Below are positions 7,621-15,637 of a stretch of 21,200 nt of DNA, one piece after another (positions within the stretch are counted from its first letter, which is position 1; each line of letters begins with the position of its first letter). The notes under the pieces were generated by a model. It had not been told where the DNA came from. It saw nothing but the letters and a program-made list of their open reading frames with translations, and did no database searches. The translations under genes were made by a program, and so were the position numbers. This DNA comes from CALMEE01 sp041748315 (GTDB taxonomy: Bacteria; Planctomycetota; Planctomycetia; Pirellulales; Pirellulaceae), in NCBI GenBank assembly GCA_041748315.1, contig JBGTDM010000141.1:1-21200 (forward strand). The letters are read 5' to 3'.

Positions 7621-9078
7621 TTAGCCGATCAGTTGTGGGATCGGTTTTGCACCCTCGACGCCGACGAGTTTCCGTTCCAAACCACCGAAGAAGTAGGTCA
7701 AACGGTTGCAGTCGATCCCCATTTGGTGCAAGATTGTCGCATGAATTCGCCTGACGTGAAAACGGTTTTCGATGGCGGCACTTCCCAACTCGTCGGTGGC
7801 ACCAACGCTCACACCGCCTTTAATCCCTCCGCCGGCCATCCACATGGTGAAACCGTAGGCGTTATGATCGCGTCCGGTTCCTTTCTCGTACTCTGCAGTG
7901 GGCTGCCTGCCGAACTCGCCTCCCCACACGATCAACGTTTCGTCGAACAGTCCGCGCTGTTTCAAATCCTTGATCAGGCCAGCAATCGGCTGGTCTGTTT
8001 CCAGGGCGTGTAAATCGTGATTGGTCTTTAAATCACCATGGGCATCCCAATTATCGTCGTTATGATTGCCACCAGAATAAACCTGAACGAAGCGCACGCC
8101 GCGTTCGACCAGGCGACGAGCTAACAGACATTGGCGCCCGAAATAACCTGCCGTGGGATGTTCCATTCCGTATAACTTTTTGGTTGCCTCGGATTCCTGC
8201 GACAGATCGACGGCTTCCGGCGCAGTCGCCTGCATCTTGTACGCCAACTCGAAACTGGAAATCCTCGCGGCCAAGTTGGAATTATCCGTGCGAAGTTCCA
8301 AGTGTTCTCGATTGTATTTTTGCAGCGTGTCGAGGAGCTTTCGCTGCGTAACCTTGTCGATTCCATTGGGACTTAAATCGAGAATCGGATTCCCCTGCGA
8401 CCGCATGACCGTGGCTTGATAGGTTGCGGGCATGTAGCCACTGCTCCAGTTCTTAGGGCCGCTGATTGGACCCCCACGTTGATCGAGCATTACGACAAAG
8501 CCGGGGAGGTTCTCGTTTTCACTCCCGAGTCCATAGTTAAGCCATGATCCCAAACAGGGGCTTCCGCTGAGGATTTCTCCCGAGTTCATTTGCAGCATGG
8601 CGGAACCGTGAATCGGCGAATCGGCGGTCATCGAATGGATGAAGGCAATGTCGTCAACGTGCTGAGCAACATTTGGAAATAGCGACGACACCCACTTCCC
8701 ACACTCTCCGTATTGCTTGAAAGACCAGCGTGGTTCAACAATCCGGCCTTGATTCTTGTGTCCGCCGCGTCCGAACGTCTTGACGGCAATCGTCTTATTG
8801 TCCATGCCGATCATGGAAGGCTTGTAATCGAAGGTATCGATATGGCTGGGGCCACCGTACATGAACAAAAAGATCACGGACTTGGCCTTGGGGGCGAAGT
8901 GCGGTGATTTGGCTTTCAGCGGATTATCCCAGGCAGCCTCACCGTCGGCAGTCTTGTCCTGAGCCGCCAAAAAGCCATCAGACAACATCCCCGCCAACGC
9001 GGTTCCAGCAAATCCACCCCCGGCTTGCCAAATAAATTCGCGCCGAGTTCGTCCGCAAAAGTTTGCTTGCTTCTTCAT
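7621..9078 (-). CDS. DUF1501 protein with Tat signal (alkaline-phosphatase-like fold)
   Basis: The 485-residue protein opens with a twin-arginine signal, GRTRREFIWQAGGGFAGTAL (9-28). Conserved DUF1501 blocks follow: SVIFLFMYGGPSHIDTFDYK (67-86), the HSMTADSPIHG stretch, LPGFVVMLDQRGGP, and a C-terminal GRDHNAYGFTMWMAGGGIKG block. The family is related in fold to sulfatases and alkaline phosphatases. In planctomycetes it is one of the most expanded families and nearly always follows a PSD1/PSCyt gene, as here; no function is established. The start lies 16 bases after the PSD1 stop codon, and AAAGG overlapping that stop serves as ribosome binding site, so the two are surely co-transcribed. Length and motifs look intact. 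Confidence 0.9.
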   Translation of the reverse strand: MKKQANFCGRTRREFIWQAGGGFAGTALAGMLSDGFLAAQDKTADGEAAWDNPLKAKSPHFAPKAKSVIFLFMYGGPSHIDTFDYKPSMIGMDNKTIAVKTFGRGGHKNQGRIVEPRWSFKQYGECGKWVSSLFPNVAQHVDDIAFIHSMTADSPIHGSAMLQMNSGEILSGSPCLGSWLNYGLGSENENLPGFVVMLDQRGGPISGPKNWSSGYMPATYQATVMRSQGNPILDLSPNGIDKVTQRKLLDTLQKYNREHLELRTDNSNLAARISSFELAYKMQATAPEAVDLSQESEATKKLYGMEHPTAGYFGRQCLLARRLVERGVRFVQVYSGGNHNDDNWDAHGDLKTNHDLHALETDQPIAGLIKDLKQRGLFDETLIVWGGEFGRQPTAEYEKGTGRDHNAYGFTMWMAGGGIKGGVSVGATDELGSAAIENRFHVRRIHATILHQMGIDCNRLTYFFGGLERKLVGVEGAKPIPQLIG

Positions 9079-9094
9079 GGTATTTACGCCGCCT

Positions 9095-12000
9095 TTAATC
9101 GAGATACAAAAATTCGTTCAGGTTGTAAGCCAACAGACAGAAATATTTTAACGAGTCCAACTCGTTGGCTCCGATCGAACGCAGTTCGTCAACAAAGTTG
9201 ACACCTCTTTCGATCTCATGCGCAACAGGCTTCCGCTGGGTCACGCGACTCAACGCAATTTCGACCTGCTGGCTCAAATCATCCGTCAAACCAGCCACGT
9301 CCGCTGCGAGCTTGCCAGCTTCTTCATTCAGGAAATCGCTATTCAGCATGGCAAGCGCTTGAGTCGGCTGCACCGTATTAAACCGGACGGGGCAGGGGGT
9401 ATCCGGGTCTGCAACATCGAAGCTGGATAACAGCGGAACCGGCAATGACCGTTTGATATGAATATAGATGCTGCGCCGTGTGATATCCTCGGGGCTGGAT
9501 TTCCCCCAATTTTCTCCGGGTCGCGATTGGCCCTGCAAAACCTCAGCCGGGATAATGGGGAAGATGCTGTGGCCGAACATCTTGTCCCGATTCAACGTGC
9601 GGTTCACAGCCAGAACTGAATCGCGAACTTCTTCGGCTGTTAAGCGCCGCATATTGTAACGCCAGAAATAATCATTGAGTGGATCCTGCTCCAACTGCTC
9701 CGGATCAGCCTGCGATGACATCTGATAGGTAGAACTCATCAACATGAGCTTATGCATTCGCTTCAATGTCCAACCGCCATCGACAAATTCCGCAGCCAAC
9801 CAATCGAGCAACTCCGGATGCGTCGGTGGTTCACCTTGAAAACCAAAATCGCTTGATGAGCGAACAATGCCGCGACCGAAATAATGCTGCCAGATCCGAT
9901 TCACCATCACGCGAGCCGTTAACGGATTGGATTCGCTGGCGATCCAATTGGCCAAGGCCATCCGCCGCCCTGAACTTTCTGCAGACTTCGGCGGGGAGAT
10001 TTCTGGATCCGGAGGTGAAAGCACGCTGGGAAACCCAGGCTCGACTCGCTCTCCGGCAACATGCGAGTTGCCACGAATCATGACGAACGTGTCTGGAGGT
10101 GTCGGTCCATGTTCTTTAATGCACAACGCGGCTTCAAGTGCTTTGGGCCGCTGTGCTCGCAACCGTCTCATCTCGTCAAAATGTCGTTTGTAGGCATCCG
10201 CCTGTTCGCGAGTAATCACATTCGATTCAACTCGCTTTTCCACGAGTGGTACGCGATTCATTTCATGGTTGAACTCTTCGTGCTCAACTGGAATAAAGGT
10301 TGGCTTGACAATTTCTTCAATTTCGTTCAAGGCGTTGCGATTCGCTTCGACTTTGTCACGATGAGCCCGCACTTCTGCGGCATATTTTTCTTGTAGTTCC
10401 GGGGACGCGATTGAACGCGTCGAAGCATCGAGCACCGTTTCGTGAGCTCGAACGCCATAGCGTCGCGTGTTGCGAAAAAACGCCAAAAACCGATAGTAAT
10501 CTCGCTGCGGAATCGGATCAATTTTGTGGTCGTGACAACGAGCACAATCAATCGTCATGCCGAGCATTGTCTGCGCGGTGGTCGCCAACACATCGTCCAT
10601 GTCATCAAACCAAGCCTGCACAGCATCAACCGGCTCATCGTCCCAGATCCCCAATCGATAATAGCCGGTCGCGATGATCCGTTCAGGAGTCACCTCGTCA
10701 AACTCGTCACCAGCCAGTTGTTCACGAATGAATTCATCATACGGCTTATCCTTGTTGAACGATTGGATCACATAGTCACGGTATCGCCAGACAAACGGCT
10801 TGGTATCATCGCGTTCGTAACTGTTTGACTCCGCATAGCGCACCAAATCAAGCCAGTGTCGTCCCCATTTTTCTCCGTAGTGTTTCGAATCCAGCAACTG
10901 ATCAATCAGTTTTTCGTAAGCATCGGCAGATTCGTCATTGACGAACGTTTCAACTTCATCAATCGTGGGCGGCAAACCGGTCAAGTCGTAATACACTCGG
11001 CGGATCAGCTGTTGCTTAGAGGCCGAAGGATTTGGACGCATTCCCTGTTCTTCCAGTCGAGCCAGAATAAAGTTGTCGATGGCGTTGGCAGGCCATTCGC
11101 TATTCACTTCGGGGACCGCTGGACGCGTGACTGGCTGGAAGGACCAGAATCGCATCGTCTCCTCGTTGACTTCCGGAGGCATGGATTTTTCGTGAGCAAC
11201 TTCTGGCTCAAAACCTTCGCCAACCCATGGCGCTCCCGCTTCGACCCAGCGCGTCAACACGTCGATTTCATCAGACGACAACTTGCCATCGGGTGGCATC
11301 TCATAACTTTCGTAATTGATCGCCTCCAATAACAAGCTGTCGCGTGGCGCATCGACGTCAACCGCAGGTCCGGAATCCCCCCCCGCAAATAAGCCCTCTC
11401 GGTTGGTTAAGGTGAGGCCCCCCGAGACCTCTTCGCTGCCGTGACATTCAAAACAACGTTCTCGCAAAATGGGTTCGACTCGTGTGAGAAACAACGCCTT
11501 GGCCTCATCCTCGGTCATCGCTGACACGGGTTGAGTGAGCTCCACCAGTTGCACATCATCGAACCAAGCGGTTCCGGTCGATTGCCCCCAGCCACCAAAC
11601 AGTAAATTAAATAGCAGAGAATCGTGTCGGCCTGAATTGAACTCGCTTGTCAACTCGGTCCAATCCTGCGAGCCGCGAATCGCAGTCGACTTTCCCTCCA
11701 TTTGCAGTTCATGCAAATTGACAAGCGCACCCAAGCCATTTCCGGCAACGTTCTCGGTTTTGACCCAGACCGAGAGCCGGTAATCACGATTTCTTTTGAG
11801 CTGTATTCGAAAACTCCAACTGGCGTCAGCGCCCGTCTTTGAACTGATCTTGAGGCACGTGTCACCGGTCCGGCCAAATGCAGTTTCAACCCCAAACTCT
11901 GGTTCGCCACTCCAGGTTGAGCGCTGCCAACCTCGAGGTACTCCATCAACAAGGGTCTCAAACGAAGCATTGTTGAAGAGGTTGACTTCAGACGATTCCT

Positions 12001-12106
12001 CCTGCCCCACCAGGCATCGATCAATCACAGCAAACGATCCGAACGACGCGATTCCACAAACGGCCATAAAACAAAGTTGAACGAATCGAATCGGAAATTC
12101 TGTCAT
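9095..12106 (-). CDS. PSD1/PSCyt cytochrome-type protein with N-terminal carbohydrate-binding-like domain
   Basis: A 1003-residue exported protein. A signal sequence covers about 1-34. Residues 42-190 look like a beta-sandwich carbohydrate-binding module of the CBM4/9 type: it opens NLFNNASFE (42-50), continues with YRLSVWVKTENV and ends TAWFDDVQLVEL (179-190). The PSCyt1 domain follows, with haem motif CFECH (218-222) and a MPPDGKLS motif (270-277). PSCyt2/DUF1549 spans about 340-547 and has a second CARCH (521-525). A charged, probably helical linker lies at 570-660. PSD1/DUF1553 spans about 712-1000 and includes NRIWQHYFGRGIV (736-748). GAGGA about ten bases before the ATG is the ribosome binding site. 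The family is planctomycete-typical and proposed to act at the cell surface, possibly in polysaccharide breakdown; redox chemistry is inferred from the CxxCH motifs. It is first in a two-gene unit with DUF1501. Confidence 0.92.
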   Translation of the reverse strand: MTEFPIRFVQLCFMAVCGIASFGSFAVIDRCLVGQEESSEVNLFNNASFETLVDGVPRGWQRSTWSGEPEFGVETAFGRTGDTCLKISSKTGADASWSFRIQLKRNRDYRLSVWVKTENVAGNGLGALVNLHELQMEGKSTAIRGSQDWTELTSEFNSGRHDSLLFNLLFGGWGQSTGTAWFDDVQLVELTQPVSAMTEDEAKALFLTRVEPILRERCFECHGSEEVSGGLTLTNREGLFAGGDSGPAVDVDAPRDSLLLEAINYESYEMPPDGKLSSDEIDVLTRWVEAGAPWVGEGFEPEVAHEKSMPPEVNEETMRFWSFQPVTRPAVPEVNSEWPANAIDNFILARLEEQGMRPNPSASKQQLIRRVYYDLTGLPPTIDEVETFVNDESADAYEKLIDQLLDSKHYGEKWGRHWLDLVRYAESNSYERDDTKPFVWRYRDYVIQSFNKDKPYDEFIREQLAGDEFDEVTPERIIATGYYRLGIWDDEPVDAVQAWFDDMDDVLATTAQTMLGMTIDCARCHDHKIDPIPQRDYYRFLAFFRNTRRYGVRAHETVLDASTRSIASPELQEKYAAEVRAHRDKVEANRNALNEIEEIVKPTFIPVEHEEFNHEMNRVPLVEKRVESNVITREQADAYKRHFDEMRRLRAQRPKALEAALCIKEHGPTPPDTFVMIRGNSHVAGERVEPGFPSVLSPPDPEISPPKSAESSGRRMALANWIASESNPLTARVMVNRIWQHYFGRGIVRSSSDFGFQGEPPTHPELLDWLAAEFVDGGWTLKRMHKLMLMSSTYQMSSQADPEQLEQDPLNDYFWRYNMRRLTAEEVRDSVLAVNRTLNRDKMFGHSIFPIIPAEVLQGQSRPGENWGKSSPEDITRRSIYIHIKRSLPVPLLSSFDVADPDTPCPVRFNTVQPTQALAMLNSDFLNEEAGKLAADVAGLTDDLSQQVEIALSRVTQRKPVAHEIERGVNFVDELRSIGANELDSLKYFCLLAYNLNEFLYLD

Positions 12107-12209
12107 TGAGGGGGATCCTCTAAGTCATTGAGTACGTTCTCTATCTTAACAGATCGGGTTCAATTTTTAAAGGGATACGGGTGTTGAAACCGACACATCA
12201 TCGGCTCGT

Positions 12210-13127
12210 TTAGTGCCGGTTTTCACGAATCTTGCGACTATACTTTTCCAACGCGATTCGCTCTTTTCGCGTCAGGCTGGATTCGCCTTCACGATGAAGT
12301 TTTTCTAAGATCCGGTCAGCTTGCGCCTGCAGCGCTGCATCTGTCTTAGCTTCACGATGAACCCTTAGCCTCGGTTTACCTGACAACCGATCGGTTAACC
12401 ATGTCCATTTCAGCCAGCTGAAGTTCCAACGCAACTGAAAGTACAGGAGCGCAAACATCGCGCCTGAAAGGTGGGCGTACCAGCCGATCTGTGAACTGGG
12501 ACGCATCGCCTGCATCAGATCTGAACCGATAATGATGACTCCAATGAGCCAAGCCGGTGCCGGCAAAACTCCCCAGATCAGCAGGGTCTGACGAGGATAA
12601 TTGAGTACAAACAGAATAATCACCGCCGTCACAGCTCCGGAGGCACCAACCAATGTCGAGGAGACCCCCATCCACAGATTAAATGCATAGGACAGCGCTC
12701 CTGCAAACACCAGTGCCATGAGATAAAATCTCAGGAACTCTTCGCGCCCATACCGCTGTTCAACCGGTCTCCCCAAAAAAAACAATCCCACCATGTTGAA
12801 CAGAATGTGCATGATCCCAACCTCGGACGTAATCGACGCATGCGCAAATCCATAGGTGAACAACTGCCACAGATTCCAGAATGGCAACTGCCAGAAGGCG
12901 ACCCCAGACTCCGCCAAAACACCTTGGCCATCGGTCTTTAACGCCATCATCCAATTCAACCAGCGCATTTTGCTTTCGCCAACTTCGCCAGTAAATGCGT
13001 CGATCAAAAATATGGCCGCGTTGATGATAATCAACATCGTGACAATCGACCGGGGCCCATTTGACCCCCGAATGCCACTGTATCCGTCGTTCTCGTCTCG
13101 ATAATAACCGCGATCCTGAATAGGCAT
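12210..13127 (-). CDS. Rhomboid-family intramembrane serine protease
   Basis: An integral membrane protease of 305 residues from the ATG at 13127. Several hydrophobic segments are seen: about 30-46, 85-118, 132-152, 158-176, 181-201 and 218-231. The catalytic dyad is present: Ser163 in LVGASGAV (159-166) and His219 in YAHLSGAMFAL (217-227). HILFNMVGLFFLGRPVEQ (107-124) carries the conserved H-x-x-x-N of the second helix. The soluble C-terminus from about 255, with RILEKLHREGESSLTRKERI (272-291), resembles the DUF6576 tail found on many planctomycete rhomboids. I prefer this ATG to an in-frame TTG at 13190, which would add 21 residues without a family counterpart; neither has a strong ribosome binding site. 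It is divergent from rpsT. Its substrates are unknown. Confidence 0.9.
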   Translation of the reverse strand: MPIQDRGYYRDENDGYSGIRGSNGPRSIVTMLIIINAAIFLIDAFTGEVGESKMRWLNWMMALKTDGQGVLAESGVAFWQLPFWNLWQLFTYGFAHASITSEVGIMHILFNMVGLFFLGRPVEQRYGREEFLRFYLMALVFAGALSYAFNLWMGVSSTLVGASGAVTAVIILFVLNYPRQTLLIWGVLPAPAWLIGVIIIGSDLMQAMRPSSQIGWYAHLSGAMFALLYFQLRWNFSWLKWTWLTDRLSGKPRLRVHREAKTDAALQAQADRILEKLHREGESSLTRKERIALEKYSRKIRENRH

Positions 13128-13530
13128 GAAATCTATATCTTTGTCATAAATCGTGAAGATGGAGCCGAACCCACTTATCCTGTTGAACAAGCTTTGCTCA
13201 TCATATACTTACCGGTCAAATCGGAAAACAGAACTTGAACTCCACCGGACCGTTTGGAGTCGATTCTTTTGCATTCCATAATTGGTTAATCCCGATAACG
13301 GCCTCCGAAAAATAGGTCGTTTCGGGACAGTCAGAAACCAGCTGCGGGAAACCAGGGGTTATCGGCTGATCGCGTCTTCGTCCCCCGTTTCCACGCGACC
13401 CATTGAACGACCGAGGAATCGAGGCTGGAGGGACATCAGCCCTAGACAATCCCTCTCAAATTGGCAATAATACGCAGCTTCAATTCACGCTACGTTTCGA
13501 AAACCCTGTTGTATTCATTTTTGACTTTCC
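13128..13530. other. Divergent spacer between the rhomboid gene and rpsT
   Basis: About 400 bases without a recognisable gene. It should contain both promoters. The bases immediately before rpsT lack a purine-rich Shine-Dalgarno. Short open frames (13216-13449 minus, 13282-13470 plus) mirror each other and have no family features. Confidence 0.5.
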
Positions 13531-13800
13531 ATGCCGAACACGAAAAGTGCCACCAAGCGACTGAAACAAAACGTCACCCGTCGCCTACGCAATCGATCAA
13601 CCAAATCCAACGTTAAGACACAGATCAAAAAAGTTATCTCGACGGTTGCAGCCGGCGATGTTGAACAAGCCGAAGCTGAATACGTTACCGCTGCAAAGAA
13701 ACTTGATAAGGCAAGCAGCAAACGGGTCCTTCACCCCAACAAAGCCGCTCGGCAAAAATCGCGATTGCAAAAGCAGATCAAAAAATTAAAGTCTGCTTAA
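13531..13800 (+). CDS. rpsT: 30S ribosomal protein S20
   Basis: An 89-residue, strongly basic protein that binds 16S rRNA early in 30S assembly. MPNTKSATKRLKQNVTRRLR is a typical S20 start with the K-S-A-x-K-R-x-x-Q/N pattern. The C-terminal HPNKAARQKSRLQKQIKKL (68-86) matches the conserved S20 ending. Length is normal (usually 85-90). It is a single-gene unit, as in many bacteria. Upstream of the ATG the bases run TTTTTGACTTTCC, so there is no Shine-Dalgarno; translation probably depends on another feature of the leader or on a short leader. Confidence 0.97.
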   Translation: MPNTKSATKRLKQNVTRRLRNRSTKSNVKTQIKKVISTVAAGDVEQAEAEYVTAAKKLDKASSKRVLHPNKAARQKSRLQKQIKKLKSA

Positions 13801-13831
13801 ATAATCTGCATAAACAATAATCTGCATAAAC
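13800..13831. repeat. 16-bp tandem duplication right after rpsT
   Basis: AATAATCTGCATAAAC is present twice head to tail (13800-13815 and 13816-13831), perfectly. The first copy begins at the last base of the rpsT stop codon. It looks like a recent slippage event in the 3' untranslated region. Confidence 0.9.
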
Positions 13832-14165
13832 ATTGACGACGAGTTCACGTTGCAAAGTTGATCGCAAGATTGAATTGTTTTGTTGTGAACGTCGGGGTTT
13901 TCTGTGACCCAGTCTCTTCCACGTCAGTTGTTGATAATATTTGCGGATAATATTTGCGCAAAAGCATACTCGACGCGACAGCGAGTGAATTCTCATGGAA
14001 AATGCCGCCATGGATACGGTTGTGATTCACTTGCTTGCGCTGAGAAATGGTAGGAGGCTGATTTGCTTGCATGCGCCGCGAGACGACGTCACCTACGACT
14101 TCTACGAAACGCAATCGAAATTCCTCGCGCCCAACACTATTAGACGCGTCCCCGTTTGTCTCAAT
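13801..14165. other. Convergent spacer between rpsT and the pseudouridine synthase gene
   Basis: About 365 bases in which the two convergent genes should end. It holds the two exact tandem doublets listed separately. No clear hairpin-plus-T-run terminator was found. Open frames on each strand (13845-14114 minus, 13995-14222 plus) overlap each other and show no recognisable protein. Confidence 0.5.
13933..13958. repeat. 13-bp tandem duplication between rpsT and the pseudouridine synthase gene
   Basis: GATAATATTTGCG occurs twice without a gap (13933-13945 and 13946-13958), both copies identical. It is the second exact tandem doublet within 160 bases of rpsT and has a different sequence and period from the first. 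Confidence 0.9.
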
Positions 14166-15479
14166 CTATTTTTGTCGGGATTTGGATTTGACTCGCCCGC
14201 TGCGAGTTCCCGATCCTGGTGATTTCGATTTGAATGATCGCTTCGGTTTGTTTTTTGTGAACGTTCTGCCTCGAGAATTCCCATCGGCGGATCCTGTCGG
14301 CGAAATCGCTGATCGAGTCCTTGATTTACCTCGTGGCCCGCCCGACGATTTGCGGCCAGTCGTTGGTCGAGCTGGCTTGGGGCCGAAGCTACCAGGTCGG
14401 CTGGACTTCCTCGACGACGGCGTACGATCGCCTTCCGCCTTGACACCTCGCCCTCTGCGTTCGGACGATGCCGCCGACGTTGTGGAAGATTGTTTGCCAC
14501 GTGAAGCGCCGTTCGGCTTGCGGCCAGTCGTTGGTCGAGTTGCCTTGGCACCGAAATTGCGTGGTTGGCCGAATTTCGAACTTGACGGTGCATGATATGC
14601 GCCTCGTTTTGAACCACGACTCGTCGGTTCCGCTTCCGCCACAGAAGCTGGTTCAGCATTTGGCGTTGGCGTTGAGGTCGGTTGTTTTGGACGCGGCTTG
14701 GTTGTCAGCTTTTCAATGTCAGCGCGAGTCAACTCGCGACAAGCGCCAACTGGCAAATCGCCCAAACGGAACGATCCGATGCCAATCCGTTTGAGCTGCA
14801 ATACCTTATGTCCGATCCGGGCAAGCAATCGGCGGATTTCGCGATTTCGTCCTTCGGTCAGAACCATTTCCAATTCCGAGGCATTTTTTAAAGTCTTCTT
14901 GACGCGTATCTGTTCAACCTTGGCAAACCCTTCTGCCAAATGAACACCCCGTCTGAGCAGGCTGAGTTGCTTACCGTCCGGTGTCCCCGTCACCTTGACC
15001 AAGTAGGTTTTATGGATGCCGAATTTTGGGTGAGTCAATCGATTGGCAAGTTCGCCATCGTTGGTTACGATCAACAGCCCTTCGCTAAACTGATCGAGTC
15101 GACCCACGTTATAGATTCTCTGGGCCGAGGGGATCAGATCGACAACGCGTGTTCGGCCTGCCGGATCCGATGCGGTGGAAATGACTCCCGACGGCTTATT
15201 GATAACGAAATATTTTTTTCGTTCAGGCTTGACACGTTGACCATCGACATAGACCACTTGTTCGTTCGGATTGACTTTGGTGCCAAGTGATTCAATAAGG
15301 CGATCATCGATCTGGACTCGGCCTTCCAGGATGAGTGCCTCGCAAGCGCGGCGACTTCCGAACCCCGCTTCGGCCAAAAACTTTTGCAGGCGTGTCTCGT
15401 TGGAGCGATGTGGATCAAAGAACTGCTGATTATCGCCCTGAAGTCGCTGAGATTTGCTCAATTTATTAAATCCAATCAA
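14166..15479 (-). CDS. RsuA/RluB-family pseudouridine synthase with long basic C-terminal tail
   Basis: Isomerises uridine to pseudouridine in ribosomal RNA. An S4 RNA-binding domain spans about 28-75 (TRLQKFLAEAGFGSRRACEA, 29-48). The catalytic domain has KPSGVIS (95-101) and the active-site Asp129 in NVGRLDQFSEGLLIVTNDG (124-142). HKTYLVKV (156-163) and EGRNREIRRLL (209-219) are the usual RsuA/RluB blocks. The core ends near 258. About 180 residues follow, rich in Lys, Arg, Ser, Gly, Pro and Thr and probably disordered; RPTTGRK recurs at 315 and 371, a 56-residue repeat. E. coli RluB also has a basic tail, so RluB (23S rRNA) is likelier than RsuA but unproven. No ATG is available: an in-frame TGA lies 15 bases before the TTG at 15479. 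A second TTG at 15464, with GGA about nine bases before it, is an alternative. Confidence 0.88.
   Translation of the reverse strand: MIGFNKLSKSQRLQGDNQQFFDPHRSNETRLQKFLAEAGFGSRRACEALILEGRVQIDDRLIESLGTKVNPNEQVVYVDGQRVKPERKKYFVINKPSGVISTASDPAGRTRVVDLIPSAQRIYNVGRLDQFSEGLLIVTNDGELANRLTHPKFGIHKTYLVKVTGTPDGKQLSLLRRGVHLAEGFAKVEQIRVKKTLKNASELEMVLTEGRNREIRRLLARIGHKVLQLKRIGIGSFRLGDLPVGACRELTRADIEKLTTKPRPKQPTSTPTPNAEPASVAEAEPTSRGSKRGAYHAPSSSKFGQPRNFGAKATRPTTGRKPNGASRGKQSSTTSAASSERRGRGVKAEGDRTPSSRKSSRPGSFGPKPARPTTGRKSSGGPRGKSRTRSAISPTGSADGNSRGRTFTKNKPKRSFKSKSPGSGTRSGRVKSKSRQK
14351..14539 (-). repeat. 168-bp-period repeat inside the pseudouridine synthase tail
   Basis: Twenty-one bases beginning TGCGGCCAGTCG are identical at 14351-14371 and 14519-14539, and similarity extends further at lower identity. 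The spacing of 168 bases equals 56 codons, so the frame is kept and both copies encode RPTTGRK. The tail therefore seems to have grown by in-frame duplication. Confidence 0.8.
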
Positions 15480-15637
15480 ATAGCTGAGTTCCGATCACGT
15501 CTTTGTGCGTAAATGGAACAAGACAAGAAGCTCGAACAAGTGCCATTTCCCCAGATTCACTTGCTTGGGTTACGAGCTAATACGTGCGGTTGTAGAAACG
15601 GCGGATCTTTAGATTGGAACCGCGAAAGGGAAAAACA

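Noticed and set aside
7564..8013. Plus-strand open frame of 149 codons
   Set aside because: Mostly antisense to the 3' end of the DUF1501 gene, without family features.
10856..11332. Plus-strand open frame of 158 codons
   Set aside because: Antisense to the PSD1/PSCyt gene; no recognisable motif or suitable start.
14071..14595. Plus-strand open frame of 174 codons
   Set aside because: It lies antisense to the basic tail of the pseudouridine synthase; its Arg/Pro/Asp-rich composition is the mirror of that repetitive tail and no family is recognised.
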